Assembly: GCF_009909185.1 (NCBI RefSeq)
Contig: NZ_JAAAMV010000001.1
Span: 558,001 to 622,000, forward strand
Reading direction: 5' to 3'
From: Paenibacillus glycinis
GTDB lineage: Bacteria > Bacillota > Bacilli > Paenibacillales > Paenibacillaceae
DNA: 64,000 bases
Of the stretch, positions 8,382-16,305 are shown one piece after another. Made by a program: the position numbers and the translations under genes. The notes under the pieces are model-generated. The model saw nothing but the letters and a program-made list of their open reading frames with translations, made no database searches and was not told where the DNA came from. Each line of letters starts with the position of its first letter. The stretch's first letter is position 1.

Positions 8382-8641
8382 ATGAACATATCGAGGATCG
8401 CAATCAATCCGTACGCCACGAAACGGAGGGCGAACAGCGCCACGATCGGCGAAATATCGAGGACGCCGCCAATGGAAGGAATAAATCGGCGGAACGGCGC
8501 CAAATAAGGCTCGACCAGTTTTCCGAGCAGCTGCCCGATAAAACTGTCGCGGATGCCCGGCAGCCAAGAAAGCAGCACGTAGGCGATGATCATATACTGA
8601 TAAATCTGGGTAAGCGTCCATATTAAGCCTGCAACGTCCAA
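8378..8641 (-). CDS. ylmG: YlmG/YggT family membrane protein
   Basis: 87-residue integral membrane protein with two hydrophobic segments (about 8-28 and 60-86) and the conserved middle LGKLVEPYLAPFRRFIPS. The YggT/YlmG family is linked to cell division and to osmotic or membrane-protein functions; the exact activity is not known. The start is TTG at 8641: AGGTGA stands 7 bases upstream inside the end of sepF. It overlaps ylmH by four bases. Confidence 0.93.
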   Translation of the reverse strand: MDVAGLIWTLTQIYQYMIIAYVLLSWLPGIRDSFIGQLLGKLVEPYLAPFRRFIPSIGGVLDISPIVALFALRFVAYGLIAILDMFI

Positions 8642-8648
8642 CTCAAGG

Positions 8649-9095
8649 TCACCTCATTTTTTTGTAATCTTGCTCTTCTGTCAGCATTTCCGTAATCGCG
8701 CCTTGAATTTCGACCGTATCCGGCGTGCAAAGAAATATATTGGGGCCCAGCTTCGAGATGCCGCCGTTCAGCGCGTAAATCGTGCCGCTCAGGAAATCGA
8801 CGATCCGTACGGCTTGATCCGAGCGCACGCGCTGCAAGTTCACGACGACCGAACGGCGCGAACGCAGATGGTCGGCGATCTCCTGCGCCTCGTCGTAGGA
8901 ACGCGGTTCGTTCAAGATGACGCGGACGTTCTTCTGCGAATGAATGCTGACGATATTATTCCCCTTCGAAGATGCTTTACGTGCTTCGAACTGAGAAGTT
9001 TCAACTTCTTGATCGTCATGCGCGTCCACGCGCTCGCGTTCCACGACCTCCTCTTCCTCTTGCAGCCCGAGAAAACTCATGAACTTATTCATCAT
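8649..9095 (-). CDS. sepF: SepF, FtsZ-bundling division protein
   Basis: Membrane-anchored partner of FtsZ that bundles protofilaments and tethers the Z ring. The first residues ([16 protein letters not shown]) form the amphipathic membrane anchor, followed by an acidic linker to about residue 55 and the SepF core ([20 protein letters not shown] ... [17 protein letters not shown] ... [10 protein letters not shown]). 148 residues. GAGGG precedes the ATG. Between ylmE and ylmG, as in Bacillus. Confidence 0.97.
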   Translation of the reverse strand: MMNKFMSFLGLQEEEEVVERERVDAHDDQEVETSQFEARKASSKGNNIVSIHSQKNVRVILNEPRSYDEAQEIADHLRSRRSVVVNLQRVRSDQAVRIVDFLSGTIYALNGGISKLGPNIFLCTPDTVEIQGAITEMLTEEQDYKKMR

Positions 9096-9158
9096 GCCAA
9101 TCGCCCTCTTTCGTATAAGATAGCTTCCCCTGCCGAACGGCGCAGCCGCCGCGGACGG

Positions 9159-9881
9159 CTAGCTCTTTCCTACCAGAACGGTTCCGAGTCTGAGCCAGGT
9201 GGCCCCTTCCTCGACGGCAATCTCGAAATCCCCCGACATGCCCATCGACAGTTCCGTTACCGGTTCCGCGGATGCGGCGCTCCGGTTCAGTTCATCGCGC
9301 AATTCCTTCAAGCCGCGAAAGACGGGACGCGATTGCTCGCCCTCGGCGTCGATCGGCGCCATCGTCATGAGACCGACGGGCCGGATGTGCCGAAACGCCG
9401 CGATCTCCTTGACGAACGGAATCAGCGCGTCCGGCGCCAAACCATGCTTGCTGTCTTCGCCCGAAACGTTCACTTGGACGAAGCAAGGTACGACGATTCC
9501 CAGCTGCTCGGCCCTGCGTTCGATCGCCTGCGCAAGCGACAGCCGGTCAAGCGAATGAATATATGTAAATTTCCCTAGGACGTCCTTCACTTTGTTCGTC
9601 TGCAGCGATCCGATGAAATGCCAGACGGCTTGTCCCGCCGGCGCGTTCGCCGGGCTGCCGTCCCAGCCGTTGCCCGTAATGGCGTTATACTTGTCGGCGG
9701 CGTCCTGCCAGCGGTTCTCGCCGAGATGCCTCAGCCCGTGCCCGAGCGCCGACTGCGTCTGCTCGATGCCCACGTACTTCGTGACCGCGATCAGCTCGAT
9801 CTCCGACCGGTCCCGGCCGCTTCTGGCGCAAGCTTCCGCCAGCCTCCGCTCCACGTTATCCATTCGCTGTCTTAATGTCAC
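9159..9881 (-). CDS. ylmE: YggS/YlmE family pyridoxal-phosphate homeostasis protein
   Basis: 240-residue PLP-binding protein of the PLPBP family, which buffers free PLP and has an alanine-racemase-like barrel without known catalysis. The PLP lysine is K35 in IAVTKYV; HLGENRWQDA, VWHFIGSLQTNK, VNVSGEDSKHGL and LSMGMSGDFEIAVEEG are the family blocks. The start is GTG (9881), overlapping the TGA of pgeF by four bases. Confidence 0.95.
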   Translation of the reverse strand: MTLRQRMDNVERRLAEACARSGRDRSEIELIAVTKYVGIEQTQSALGHGLRHLGENRWQDAADKYNAITGNGWDGSPANAPAGQAVWHFIGSLQTNKVKDVLGKFTYIHSLDRLSLAQAIERRAEQLGIVVPCFVQVNVSGEDSKHGLAPDALIPFVKEIAAFRHIRPVGLMTMAPIDAEGEQSRPVFRGLKELRDELNRSAASAEPVTELSMGMSGDFEIAVEEGATWLRLGTVLVGKS

Positions 9882-10732
9882 GCTTTCAAATCCCCTTCGC
9901 TCATGCCGATCCAGCTGACCATCCTGCCCGTTGCTCCGCCTTCCATCCGATGGGAGAAGAACAAATCCGTCGAGCAGCCGGTACAGTAATCAGAACATTC
10001 GATACGACTCGGCAAAATTCCTGCTTTTATCATAATCTGTCGGTTCAATTCTTTCAAGTTTATCCGGGCTTTTCCTCCTTCGGTCGGATTAACCAGTCGA
10101 TCCGGCTCCAGATTCAAGCTTCGCATAAGGGGTATTACCCGATCCAGCACGACTTCATTCACTTCATAGCAGCATAATCCGATCGAAGGCCCGATGGCCG
10201 CCTCGATATCCGCCGGGTCGCAGCCGAAGCTTGCGGTCATTGCCTCGATCGTCTCGCGGGCGATCTCGAGCACCGTTCCCTTCCAGCCGGCATGCGCAAG
10301 CGCGACGACGCCTTTCGCCGGATCGAAAAAATACAGCGGCACGCAGTCCGCATAGAACGAGGTCAGCAGCACGCCGCGCTCGTCCGTTGCCATCGCGTCG
10401 GCATCGCCGATGGCCGTGCTTCGGCTTTCCCGGCCTTTGCCGCGGTCATCCCTCCGAACGATCGCCACCCGGCTCCCGTGCACCTGCTCCGCGCAGGTCC
10501 ACGCTTCGAACGGCCAGCCGAGCGCCTCGGCAAGCATCCTGCGATTGTGCACGACGTCAATGTCGGCATCGCCGACATGCAGGCCGCAGTTCAGCGATTG
10601 CCACGGCGCCGCGCTGACGCCGCCCTGCCTGCCGGTAAACCCGGCCGTCAGCCCGTTTTGCCGTTCGCTCCAACGCGGCAATAAAAAAAGCGAAGGTCCC
10701 TTCGCCGCTCGCTCGTTTACAAATGGTTCCAT
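9878..10732 (-). CDS. pgeF: PgeF (YfiH/YlmD) polyphenol-oxidase-like peptidoglycan editing protein
   Basis: 284-residue protein of the DUF152/CNF1-like family. In E. coli PgeF corrects peptidoglycan precursors that carry L-Ser in place of L-Ala, and relatives have purine nucleoside or laccase-type activity. The three zinc ligands are visible: H85 (EQVHGS), C130 (YADCVP) and H147 (AHAGWKG). I start at ATG 10732 (MEPFVNERAAKG), which has GAGGTGA 8 bases upstream; the open frame reaches further upstream without support. Part of the ylmC-pgeF-ylmE-sepF run. Confidence 0.94.
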   Translation of the reverse strand: MEPFVNERAAKGPSLFLLPRWSERQNGLTAGFTGRQGGVSAAPWQSLNCGLHVGDADIDVVHNRRMLAEALGWPFEAWTCAEQVHGSRVAIVRRDDRGKGRESRSTAIGDADAMATDERGVLLTSFYADCVPLYFFDPAKGVVALAHAGWKGTVLEIARETIEAMTASFGCDPADIEAAIGPSIGLCCYEVNEVVLDRVIPLMRSLNLEPDRLVNPTEGGKARINLKELNRQIMIKAGILPSRIECSDYCTGCSTDLFFSHRMEGGATGRMVSWIGMSEGDLKA

Positions 10733-10824
10733 TCTCGGTCTCACCTCTGCCACTAGTGTACCATGCGGCCGCTCTTCGCGCGAGCGCGACGGCGCATGCG
10801 CGGAGAACAGCCGTCCGCGCCGGA

Positions 10825-11100
10825 TCAACGAACGTTGACATCGTCCTCTTCCACCCGGTAGACCTTCGCGTCGTCAATGCTGACAAGCACGACGTCCGTA
10901 CCGATCTTCACGATATTCCGCCACGGAATCACGACGTCCGTTCCGCTGCCGAACATGCCGAAAAAACGAGAGTAGCTCGGAACGACGATGGAATCGATCC
11001 GGCCTTGCCGCAGATCGAGCTCCAAATCGCTCACCTGCCCCAGCTTGCGGCCATCCACGATATTGATGACATCCTTCGTTTGGAAATCGGAAATTTTCAC
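10825..11100 (-). CDS. ylmC: YlmC/YmxH family PRC-barrel sporulation protein
   Basis: 91-residue PRC-barrel protein (KISDFQTKDVINIVDGRKLG ... LELDLRQGRIDSIVVP ... VIPWRNIVKIGTDVVLV). This YlmC/YmxH family lies next to sigG in spore-formers; its function is not known. Starts are GTG: I prefer 11100 because GGTGA stands 8 bases upstream and the family normally begins at KISDF. GTG codons at 11115 and 11112 are also in frame and would add five residues. It follows the sigG terminator. Confidence 0.88.
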   Translation of the reverse strand: MKISDFQTKDVINIVDGRKLGQVSDLELDLRQGRIDSIVVPSYSRFFGMFGSGTDVVIPWRNIVKIGTDVVLVSIDDAKVYRVEEDDVNVR

Positions 11101-11232
11101 CTTGCCGTTCACCACGCTTCCCGGAGGGCTGCTTCCAATTAGGCCTATGTTATTACTATATGTGCCTATCGGGCAAAATGTCCTGCTTGGCAGGAATTAT
11201 CGCCCGTCCCCTGCCACGCCGCTTCCGCGAAC

Positions 11233-11261
11233 GAAAAAAAAAACGGCGCGAGGCGCCGTTA
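11233..11261 (-). terminator. Terminator of sigG
   Basis: Minus strand: AACGGCG-CCTCG-CGCCGTT followed by a run of ten T, 19 bases after the sigG stop. A strong intrinsic terminator that separates sigG from ylmC. Confidence 0.9.
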
Positions 11262-11279
11262 TCGTTGGTTGAATGCGGG

Positions 11280-12062
11280 TTACGTCTTGACATGCTTCTG
11301 CATTTGCTGAATGGCCGATTTCTCGAGCCTCGACACCTGCGCTTGCGAGATGCCGATCTCGTCGGCTACCTCCATCTGCGTCTTGCCTTCGAAGAAGCGC
11401 ATCGAGAGAATCATCTTCTCGCGTTCGTTCAGCTTGTGCATCGCTTCCCGGAGCGCGATTTCCTCGATCCAGGAGACGTCCTTGTTCTTGTCGTCGCTGA
11501 TCTGGTCCATGACGTAGATCGGGTCCCCGCCATCGTGATAAATCGGTTCGAACAATGATACCGGGTCTTGAATGGCGTCGAGGGCGAACACGACGTCCTC
11601 CTTCGGGACGTTCAGCGCCTCGGAAATTTCGAATATCGTCGGCTCCCTTGAGTTTTTGTTCGTTAAGGCGTCCCGCACCTGAAGCGCCTTGTAGGCAATA
11701 TCCCGCAGGCTGCGCGACACGCGGATGGGGTTGTTATCCCGGAGGTAACGGCGGATCTCGCCGATAATCATCGGAACCGCATAGGTTGAAAACTTCACAT
11801 TCTGACTGAGATCGAAATTGTCGATTGCTTTCATGAGGCCGATGCAGCCGACTTGGAAGAGATCGTCGACGAATTCCCCGCGGTTGTTAAACCGTTGAAT
11901 CACGCTAAGCACAAGCCTCAAGTTGCCATTGACTAATTTCTCTCTTGCTGCCCATTCGTTTTGCGTTTGCAATGCCGTGAACAGCTCGCGCATCTCGGCA
12001 TTCGTCAGGACAGGCAGTTTAGCGGTATCCACTCCACAGATCTCGACTTTATTTCGGGTCAA
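11280..12062 (-). CDS. sigG: RNA polymerase sigma factor SigG (late forespore)
   Basis: Directs late forespore transcription after engulfment. 260 residues starting TRNKVEICGVDTAKLPVLTN, with region 2 (DDLFQVGCIGLMKAIDNFD, FSTYAVPMIIGEIRRYLRD), region 3 (about 115-160) and region 4 ending in GISQAQVSRLEKSA. I chose the TTG at 12062 since GGGAGGT lies 7 bases upstream and the family starts there; the open frame continues 53 codons upstream across the leader. In Bacillus sigG follows sigE directly; here four ABC-operon genes lie between them. The leader can fold over the ribosome site (12072-12082), which together with TTG suggests weak translation. Confidence 0.97.
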   Translation of the reverse strand: MTRNKVEICGVDTAKLPVLTNAEMRELFTALQTQNEWAAREKLVNGNLRLVLSVIQRFNNRGEFVDDLFQVGCIGLMKAIDNFDLSQNVKFSTYAVPMIIGEIRRYLRDNNPIRVSRSLRDIAYKALQVRDALTNKNSREPTIFEISEALNVPKEDVVFALDAIQDPVSLFEPIYHDGGDPIYVMDQISDDKNKDVSWIEEIALREAMHKLNEREKMILSMRFFEGKTQMEVADEIGISQAQVSRLEKSAIQQMQKHVKT

Positions 12063-12071
12063 CGTGATTAC

Positions 12072-12082
12072 CTCCCAAGGAG
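12072..12082 (-). promoter_or_regulatory. Short hairpin over the sigG ribosome site
   Basis: Minus strand CTCC-TTG-GGAG pairs the Shine-Dalgarno GGGAGG of sigG with bases just upstream, and ACATTAATGT, a palindrome, precedes it. In B. subtilis the sigG leader has been reported to hold an inhibitory hairpin with a weak start codon; this looks like the same type of control, with TTG in place of GTG. The function here is inference. Confidence 0.5.
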
Positions 12083-12172
12083 AAACATTAATGTACAGTA
12101 TCTCCTCGGACCCCCAATTTATTCCCCGGCGAACAGAAGAAACTCGGCGTTCGGACATGCATAAAACGGAAC

Positions 12173-12209
12173 AAAAAACAAGCCTTCGGCTTCGTCCGAA
12201 GGCTTGCTG
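12173..12209 (-). terminator. Terminator of the ABC/GntR operon
   Basis: Minus strand AAGCCTTCGG-acgaag-CCGAAGGCTT followed by GTTTTTTG, just after the stop of the last operon gene (12218). It isolates sigG from the ABC operon upstream, so sigG should have its own promoter in the 110 bases that follow; I could not identify a convincing one. Confidence 0.92.
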
Positions 12210-12217
12210 CGCGTTAC

Positions 12218-13465
12218 TCAAAATGTGAGATAAAAACCGTAAAGCTGCAGTTCTTTCATTCGTGCTGCCTGTTGCTCGGCATTGCCGTCCACGGCGATTT
12301 TGCCTTGGTAAACAACCTTGCCCCTCGTCGTATCCGCGACGATTACTTCGTACTCGGCATTGACCCGATTGAACACATACAGGCGATCGCCGTATACGAT
12401 TTTCTGAATCGACGATAATTGCGACAGCTTTAACGAAAGCAGGATATCAAACGACGAACCCTGTTGCTGTTTCGCAATATCATATCGGTCGACATGGAGT
12501 TGATTGTCCTTCATCGAGAATGTAATAACCTGCCTCTCGCTCAGCATCGGATAATCCATCCCGTCAACTGAAGCTTTAATAGGGACTGGAATTAAGGTGT
12601 CAGCCGAGTACCGGTATGCCAAATAGTTTGACTCGATCGGTATCTCTTCTGTATTTCCATCGGAGAGCTGCTTCGTTTGGACAAGCGATCGACCGATCAT
12701 TACGTAGTCGGAAGGAGAAACGAAATCGGCGTTAACGCCAATAATTTGAAAATGCTCCGCCCTGCCGCCTTCCAACTTCTTGTCGGAGGCAATCGTCTGA
12801 TCGTCGATAATCCCTTCTTTATCCAAATCGACCGTATAGAGATGAATCTCGGACTTTAGAATTCCTCGACGGTAATCCTCCGCCGAACCTTTGGACAGCT
12901 GCGCCATAAGTTTCAATTGGCTTCCTTTAGCCTGAACGTCGTAAACGTATAAGGAATAGTACTTCGGCTTGCCCGGCAGGATAGCCTGGAAATCCTTCTT
13001 TTTCCCGGACTTCAGATCCTGCGTGCGGATCGAAATAGAATACGACGAGCGACCGTCGGACGAGTCACCCGAGCCACGATTAGCCGCGGCATAGACGAGC
13101 TTGATGTCGTCAGCATAAAAACCGCTATAATTGTTCTGGCCTCGCGTGAAACCGCGATGTTCTTTCTTTAAATGAGCCAAGTCTGGGTTGCTCTCGGTAT
13201 AATAAACCTCTTTCATTTGATCAATCAGGGATTTTTTGATGTCGTAACTTGAACCATCCGCCCCGACTTCCAGTTGATAGCGTATTTGAGGTCGCTTGGT
13301 TTCTCCGTCTATTACGAGATTCGCCGCTTCCTTCGCGTCGCCGGTCACCTTCTCGATCCGATAATCCGGTAAATCCCGCATCGCCGCTCCGACGTAATAC
13401 GTACCGATGCTTATCGCGACGAAGACCGGAAGCGCAATCGAAAACCAATATCGTTTCACGTTCAT
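12218..13465 (-). CDS. Unknown membrane-anchored extracytoplasmic protein of the ABC operon
   Basis: 415 residues, family not recognised. One N-terminal membrane segment (about 7-27, WFSIALPVFVAISIGTYYVG) without a lipobox, then a soluble and probably beta-rich extracytoplasmic part with repeated short strands (YSLYVYDVQAKGSQLKLMA, HFQIIGVNADFVSPSDYVMIG, KIVYGDRLYVFNRVNAEYEV). The ATG has AGGAGGAG 5-6 bases upstream and follows the permease stop by 10 bases. Last gene of the GntR-ATPase-permease-this operon. The position resembles the accessory gene of Ytr-type transporters, so it may sense or bind the transporter's substrate; that is inference. Confidence 0.8.
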   Translation of the reverse strand: MNVKRYWFSIALPVFVAISIGTYYVGAAMRDLPDYRIEKVTGDAKEAANLVIDGETKRPQIRYQLEVGADGSSYDIKKSLIDQMKEVYYTESNPDLAHLKKEHRGFTRGQNNYSGFYADDIKLVYAAANRGSGDSSDGRSSYSISIRTQDLKSGKKKDFQAILPGKPKYYSLYVYDVQAKGSQLKLMAQLSKGSAEDYRRGILKSEIHLYTVDLDKEGIIDDQTIASDKKLEGGRAEHFQIIGVNADFVSPSDYVMIGRSLVQTKQLSDGNTEEIPIESNYLAYRYSADTLIPVPIKASVDGMDYPMLSERQVITFSMKDNQLHVDRYDIAKQQQGSSFDILLSLKLSQLSSIQKIVYGDRLYVFNRVNAEYEVIVADTTRGKVVYQGKIAVDGNAEQQAARMKELQLYGFYLTF

Positions 13466-13475
13466 CCGTCTCCTC

Positions 13476-14315
13476 CTAAACTGTGACCTTTTTCGTTATG
13501 AGATGCAGCCCGAGCCATACCGTGACCGCCGCGACGACGAGCCCGAGCGCGGCTTCGATGCCGAACCATTCGATCGTATACCAATATGTCACGGTAAGGT
13601 TGCCGGGCAATAACACAGGCATCATCATGAATACGCCGACGGCGGCAATGTATAGGATCGCGGCCACGATTCCTTTCAACTTATAGCTGCGTTCCAGCAG
13701 CACCGCCGTGAAACCGATAAAGACGGCGATGGCGCCTGCGCCGTAATTGATGACGAAATCGGTGAACGTCTGCGGGATCAGCATCGACAATAGCCGATCG
13801 TTCGCAATCAAATCGAATATATTGCTCGATTCGAAGAGCGTATCGCCTCCCGCCATCATGTACAAACCGTCCTCGATCGGCAGCAGCACGAGTTGCAGCC
13901 CCACGAGCGCGAATACGAATAGAAGGATTGCCGTAAACTTCGCGAAGTAAATGTTTCTTCTCGCTGTCGGAAGCGTAAGCAACCGGTATATGAACGCGTT
14001 CTTGCCAAACCATTCCTTGTACCAAATCAAGAAGACGTACAAGACGAGTCCGCCGATGCAAAGCGCGATCGGCGCGTAAACCGCCAGACCCGCGCGCGCG
14101 AGGCCGTCGATGAACGAATGCTTGCCGTGCTCCTGCACGAAAGCGGCGATCGTGCTATGGTCCGATTCCACCCGATCATATACTTCGCTTGCGTATCTAT
14201 GCGTTTCGTATAGGATACCAGCGCATTGCAGGACGATCGTCACGATCGCGAGCGCCGCCAACATCTTCCAAAAACGCGTAATTTCCCAATGGACGAGCTT
14301 CAAATAGCGATTCAT
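13476..14315 (-). CDS. ABC-2-type transporter permease
   Basis: 279-residue polytopic membrane protein with about six hydrophobic segments (roughly 17-37, 79-100, 120-148, 190-208, 215-235, 250-270). Between segments 1 and 2 is an extracellular loop, and TARRNIYFAKF is a typical cytoplasmic coupling stretch of ABC-2 permeases. The ATG overlaps the TGA of the ATPase gene by four bases, so the two are translationally coupled. Only one permease gene is seen, so a homodimer is likely. Substrate unknown; Ytr-like systems respond to cell wall antibiotics in Bacillus. Confidence 0.88.
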   Translation of the reverse strand: MNRYLKLVHWEITRFWKMLAALAIVTIVLQCAGILYETHRYASEVYDRVESDHSTIAAFVQEHGKHSFIDGLARAGLAVYAPIALCIGGLVLYVFLIWYKEWFGKNAFIYRLLTLPTARRNIYFAKFTAILLFVFALVGLQLVLLPIEDGLYMMAGGDTLFESSNIFDLIANDRLLSMLIPQTFTDFVINYGAGAIAVFIGFTAVLLERSYKLKGIVAAILYIAAVGVFMMMPVLLPGNLTVTYWYTIEWFGIEAALGLVVAAVTVWLGLHLITKKVTV

Positions 14316-15001
14316 CCGTTATACACCTCTCTCATGACATCCATGACCGATTTCCCCTCTTGCAAACGCACCTCTTCGGTCTCGAACTCCCTCCGGACGA
14401 GCCCGTTCTCGAGCAGGACGACCTTGTCGATCAGATGCTCGATGTCGTTGATCTCGTGCGTCGTGATGATTACGCCCCGCTCCTCGATGAGGTGGCTGGT
14501 GAACACGGAAGCGATCTGTTCCCGGCTGAACATGTCGATGCCGGAGAACGGCTCGTCCATCAGGACGTAATCGACGTCGAGTGCCAGGCCGAGCAGGAGA
14601 TTGAGCTTGGCCGCATTGCCCTTGGACAGTTCACCGACTCTGTCGCGGCCGTTCAGCTTGAAGAATCCCGCGAGCTCGGCTGCCCGCTTCGTGTTCCAGC
14701 TGGCGTAATAATCTTTCATGAACTGCATGCACGCGTCCACGGTCATGTTCGGCGGCATCGTGATCGAATCGGGGATGAAAGTGATCTTGTCGTATAATTG
14801 GCTGGAAACCGTCCGTCCGTCGATCAGAATGGTCCCGCTTGCCACGGGCGTGAGCCCCATGATCGCCTTCAGCACCGTCGACTTGCCGACGCCGTTGATG
14901 CCGATCAAGCAGGTGATCTGCCCCTTCTCCGCCGTAAACGACACCTCCCTCAACACATGCTTGCGGCCGTACTTCTTGCCGATGCCTTTGACCTCAATCA
15001 T
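14312..15001 (-). CDS. ABC transporter ATP-binding protein (YtrB-like)
   Basis: 229-residue ATPase driving the adjacent permease. Walker A GINGVGKST (34-42), signature LSKGN (125-129, Gly of LSGGQ replaced by Lys), Walker B VLMDE (146-150), and the H-loop histidine in VIITTHEI near 184. It overlaps the end of the GntR gene by eight bases. It matches the type found in GntR-controlled export operons such as ytrABCDEF. Confidence 0.93.
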   Translation of the reverse strand: MIEVKGIGKKYGRKHVLREVSFTAEKGQITCLIGINGVGKSTVLKAIMGLTPVASGTILIDGRTVSSQLYDKITFIPDSITMPPNMTVDACMQFMKDYYASWNTKRAAELAGFFKLNGRDRVGELSKGNAAKLNLLLGLALDVDYVLMDEPFSGIDMFSREQIASVFTSHLIEERGVIITTHEINDIEHLIDKVVLLENGLVRREFETEEVRLQEGKSVMDVMREVYNG

Positions 15002-15395
15002 GGCTCGTTCCCTCCGCTTCGTGCTTGGCGTAGCTGTCTTCGATGCGAAGCTTCACGATCGCGAGAAGCTCGTCGACGGGGACTTGAATCTTAGCGACGG
15101 ATGCGACGAAGGCATCGACCGCGTCCGCGATAAGCTCGCCTCTGATGGATTGCAGCGTCCGCTCATCCGACGTAATGCGGCTAGGGGAGTTTCCTTCCGT
15201 TACGATCAAGCCTTGTTCCTCCATTTCCTTATACGCCTTCTGGGCCGTATTGGGGTTGATTTGCAGCGTGCCCGCCAGCTCCCTGCGCGACGGAATAACC
15301 TGACCCTGCGCCAGATGCCCGGTCGCGATTTGTTCCTTGAAATGCCGGACCACCTGCATGTAGACGGGATCGCGATTATTGAATTTCACTTCCAA
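14994..15395 (-). CDS. GntR-family repressor (YtrA subfamily)
   Basis: 133-residue regulator made of an N-terminal winged helix (about 10-75: DPVYMQVVRHFKEQIATG, then SRRELAGTLQINPNTAQKAY) and a short helical C-terminal dimerisation part (80-125), the plan of YtrA-subfamily GntR proteins without a ligand domain. Start is TTG at 15395 with AGGGGTGAT 7 bases upstream. It is the first gene of the operon and probably represses it by binding the inverted repeat at 15436-15459. Confidence 0.93.
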   Translation of the reverse strand: MEVKFNNRDPVYMQVVRHFKEQIATGHLAQGQVIPSRRELAGTLQINPNTAQKAYKEMEEQGLIVTEGNSPSRITSDERTLQSIRGELIADAVDAFVASVAKIQVPVDELLAIVKLRIEDSYAKHEAEGTSHD

Positions 15396-15435
15396 CGGAT
15401 CATCACCCCTGTCGATTCGCTTCCTTATTTTGGTG

Positions 15436-15459
15436 TGTGTACTACTTAGTTCATACACT
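15436..15459 (-). promoter_or_regulatory. Probable operator of the GntR/ABC operon
   Basis: Minus strand AGTGTA-N12-TACACA, an inverted repeat with one mismatch, lying from about +2 to +25 of the promoter at 15468-15496. It resembles the AGTGTA...TACACT operator known for Bacillus YtrA. Binding here would block transcription. Confidence 0.7.
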
Positions 15460-15467
15460 ATATGTGT

Positions 15468-15496
15468 ACTATACCCGTAATACACAACGCTGTCAA
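15468..15496 (-). promoter_or_regulatory. Sigma-A promoter of the GntR/ABC operon
   Basis: Minus strand -35 TTGACA (15496-15491), 17-base spacer, -10 TATAGT (15473-15468). It lies between the sigE terminator and the GntR gene, so the ABC operon is a separate transcription unit inside the sigma-factor region. Confidence 0.9.
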
Positions 15497-15526
15497 TCGT
15501 TTTGTCCCGCGGGGAAGCCTTGCACG

Positions 15527-15566
15527 CAAAAAAAGCCCGCGACCCCCTTGACGGGGGATCCGGACT
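15527..15566 (-). terminator. Terminator of spoIIGA-sigE
   Basis: Minus strand GGATCCCCC-gtca-AGGGGGTC with flanking CCG/CGG pairs, then GCTTTTTTTT, 17 bases after the sigE stop. Confidence 0.88.
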
Positions 15567-15582
15567 TTCCTCGGCGCTCGGT

Positions 15583-16305
15583 TTAAACCATCTTATTGAA
15601 CTCCTTGCGCAGCCGCTTAATGATGCGTTTCTCCAGCCGGGAAATGTAGGATTGCGAGATGCCGAGCAGATCGGCCACGTCTTTCTGCGTCTTCTCTTCC
15701 CCGTCCGCAAGCCCGAAGCGCAGCTCCATGATGATGCGTTCCCGTTCCGTTAATTTATCCAATGCTTTATGCAGCAGCTTGCGGTCGACCTGTTCCTCGA
15801 TGTTCCGGTAGATCGTGTCGTTCTCGGTCCCAAGCACATCGGAGAGCAGCAGCTCGTTGCCATCCCAATCGATGTTCAGCGGTTCGTCGAAGGACACTTC
15901 GGTCCGCGTCTTGCTGTTGCGCCGAAGATACATGAGAATCTCGTTCTCGATGCACCTTGACGCATAGGTCGCAAGCTTGATTTTCTTCTCCGGATCGAAC
16001 GTATTGACCGCCTTGATCAGGCCGATTGCCCCGATGGACACCAAATCCTCGATATGAATGCCCGTATTCTCGAATTTCCGGGCGATGTACACGACGAGGC
16101 GGAGATTGCGCTCGATCAGCATGGCCCGGATGGCCGAGTCGCCGGAAGGCAGCTTCTCCAGCAAATATTCCTCTTCTTCGCGCGTGAGCGGAGGCGGCAG
16201 CGCCTCGCTTCCGCCGATATAATAAATTTCCTCGCTCTTGAGGCCGAATAAAAACAAAACGCGATAATAATATAACTGCAGGATTAATTTCCATTTGACG
16301 AGCAT
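15583..16305 (-). CDS. sigE: RNA polymerase sigma factor SigE precursor (early mother cell)
   Basis: Sporulation sigma factor made as an inactive membrane-bound precursor. 240 residues. The pro-sequence (about 1-28, [20 protein letters not shown]) is hydrophobic and amphipathic and is removed by SpoIIGA near SEEIYYIGG. Region 2 follows ([36 protein letters not shown]) and region 4 ends [16 protein letters not shown]. The ATG at 16305 has GGATGGAG just upstream and overlaps the end of spoIIGA by 22 bases. The open frame extends 86 codons upstream through spoIIGA and is not used. Confidence 0.97.
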   Translation of the reverse strand: MLVKWKLILQLYYYRVLFLFGLKSEEIYYIGGSEALPPPLTREEEEYLLEKLPSGDSAIRAMLIERNLRLVVYIARKFENTGIHIEDLVSIGAIGLIKAVNTFDPEKKIKLATYASRCIENEILMYLRRNSKTRTEVSFDEPLNIDWDGNELLLSDVLGTENDTIYRNIEEQVDRKLLHKALDKLTERERIIMELRFGLADGEEKTQKDVADLLGISQSYISRLEKRIIKRLRKEFNKMV

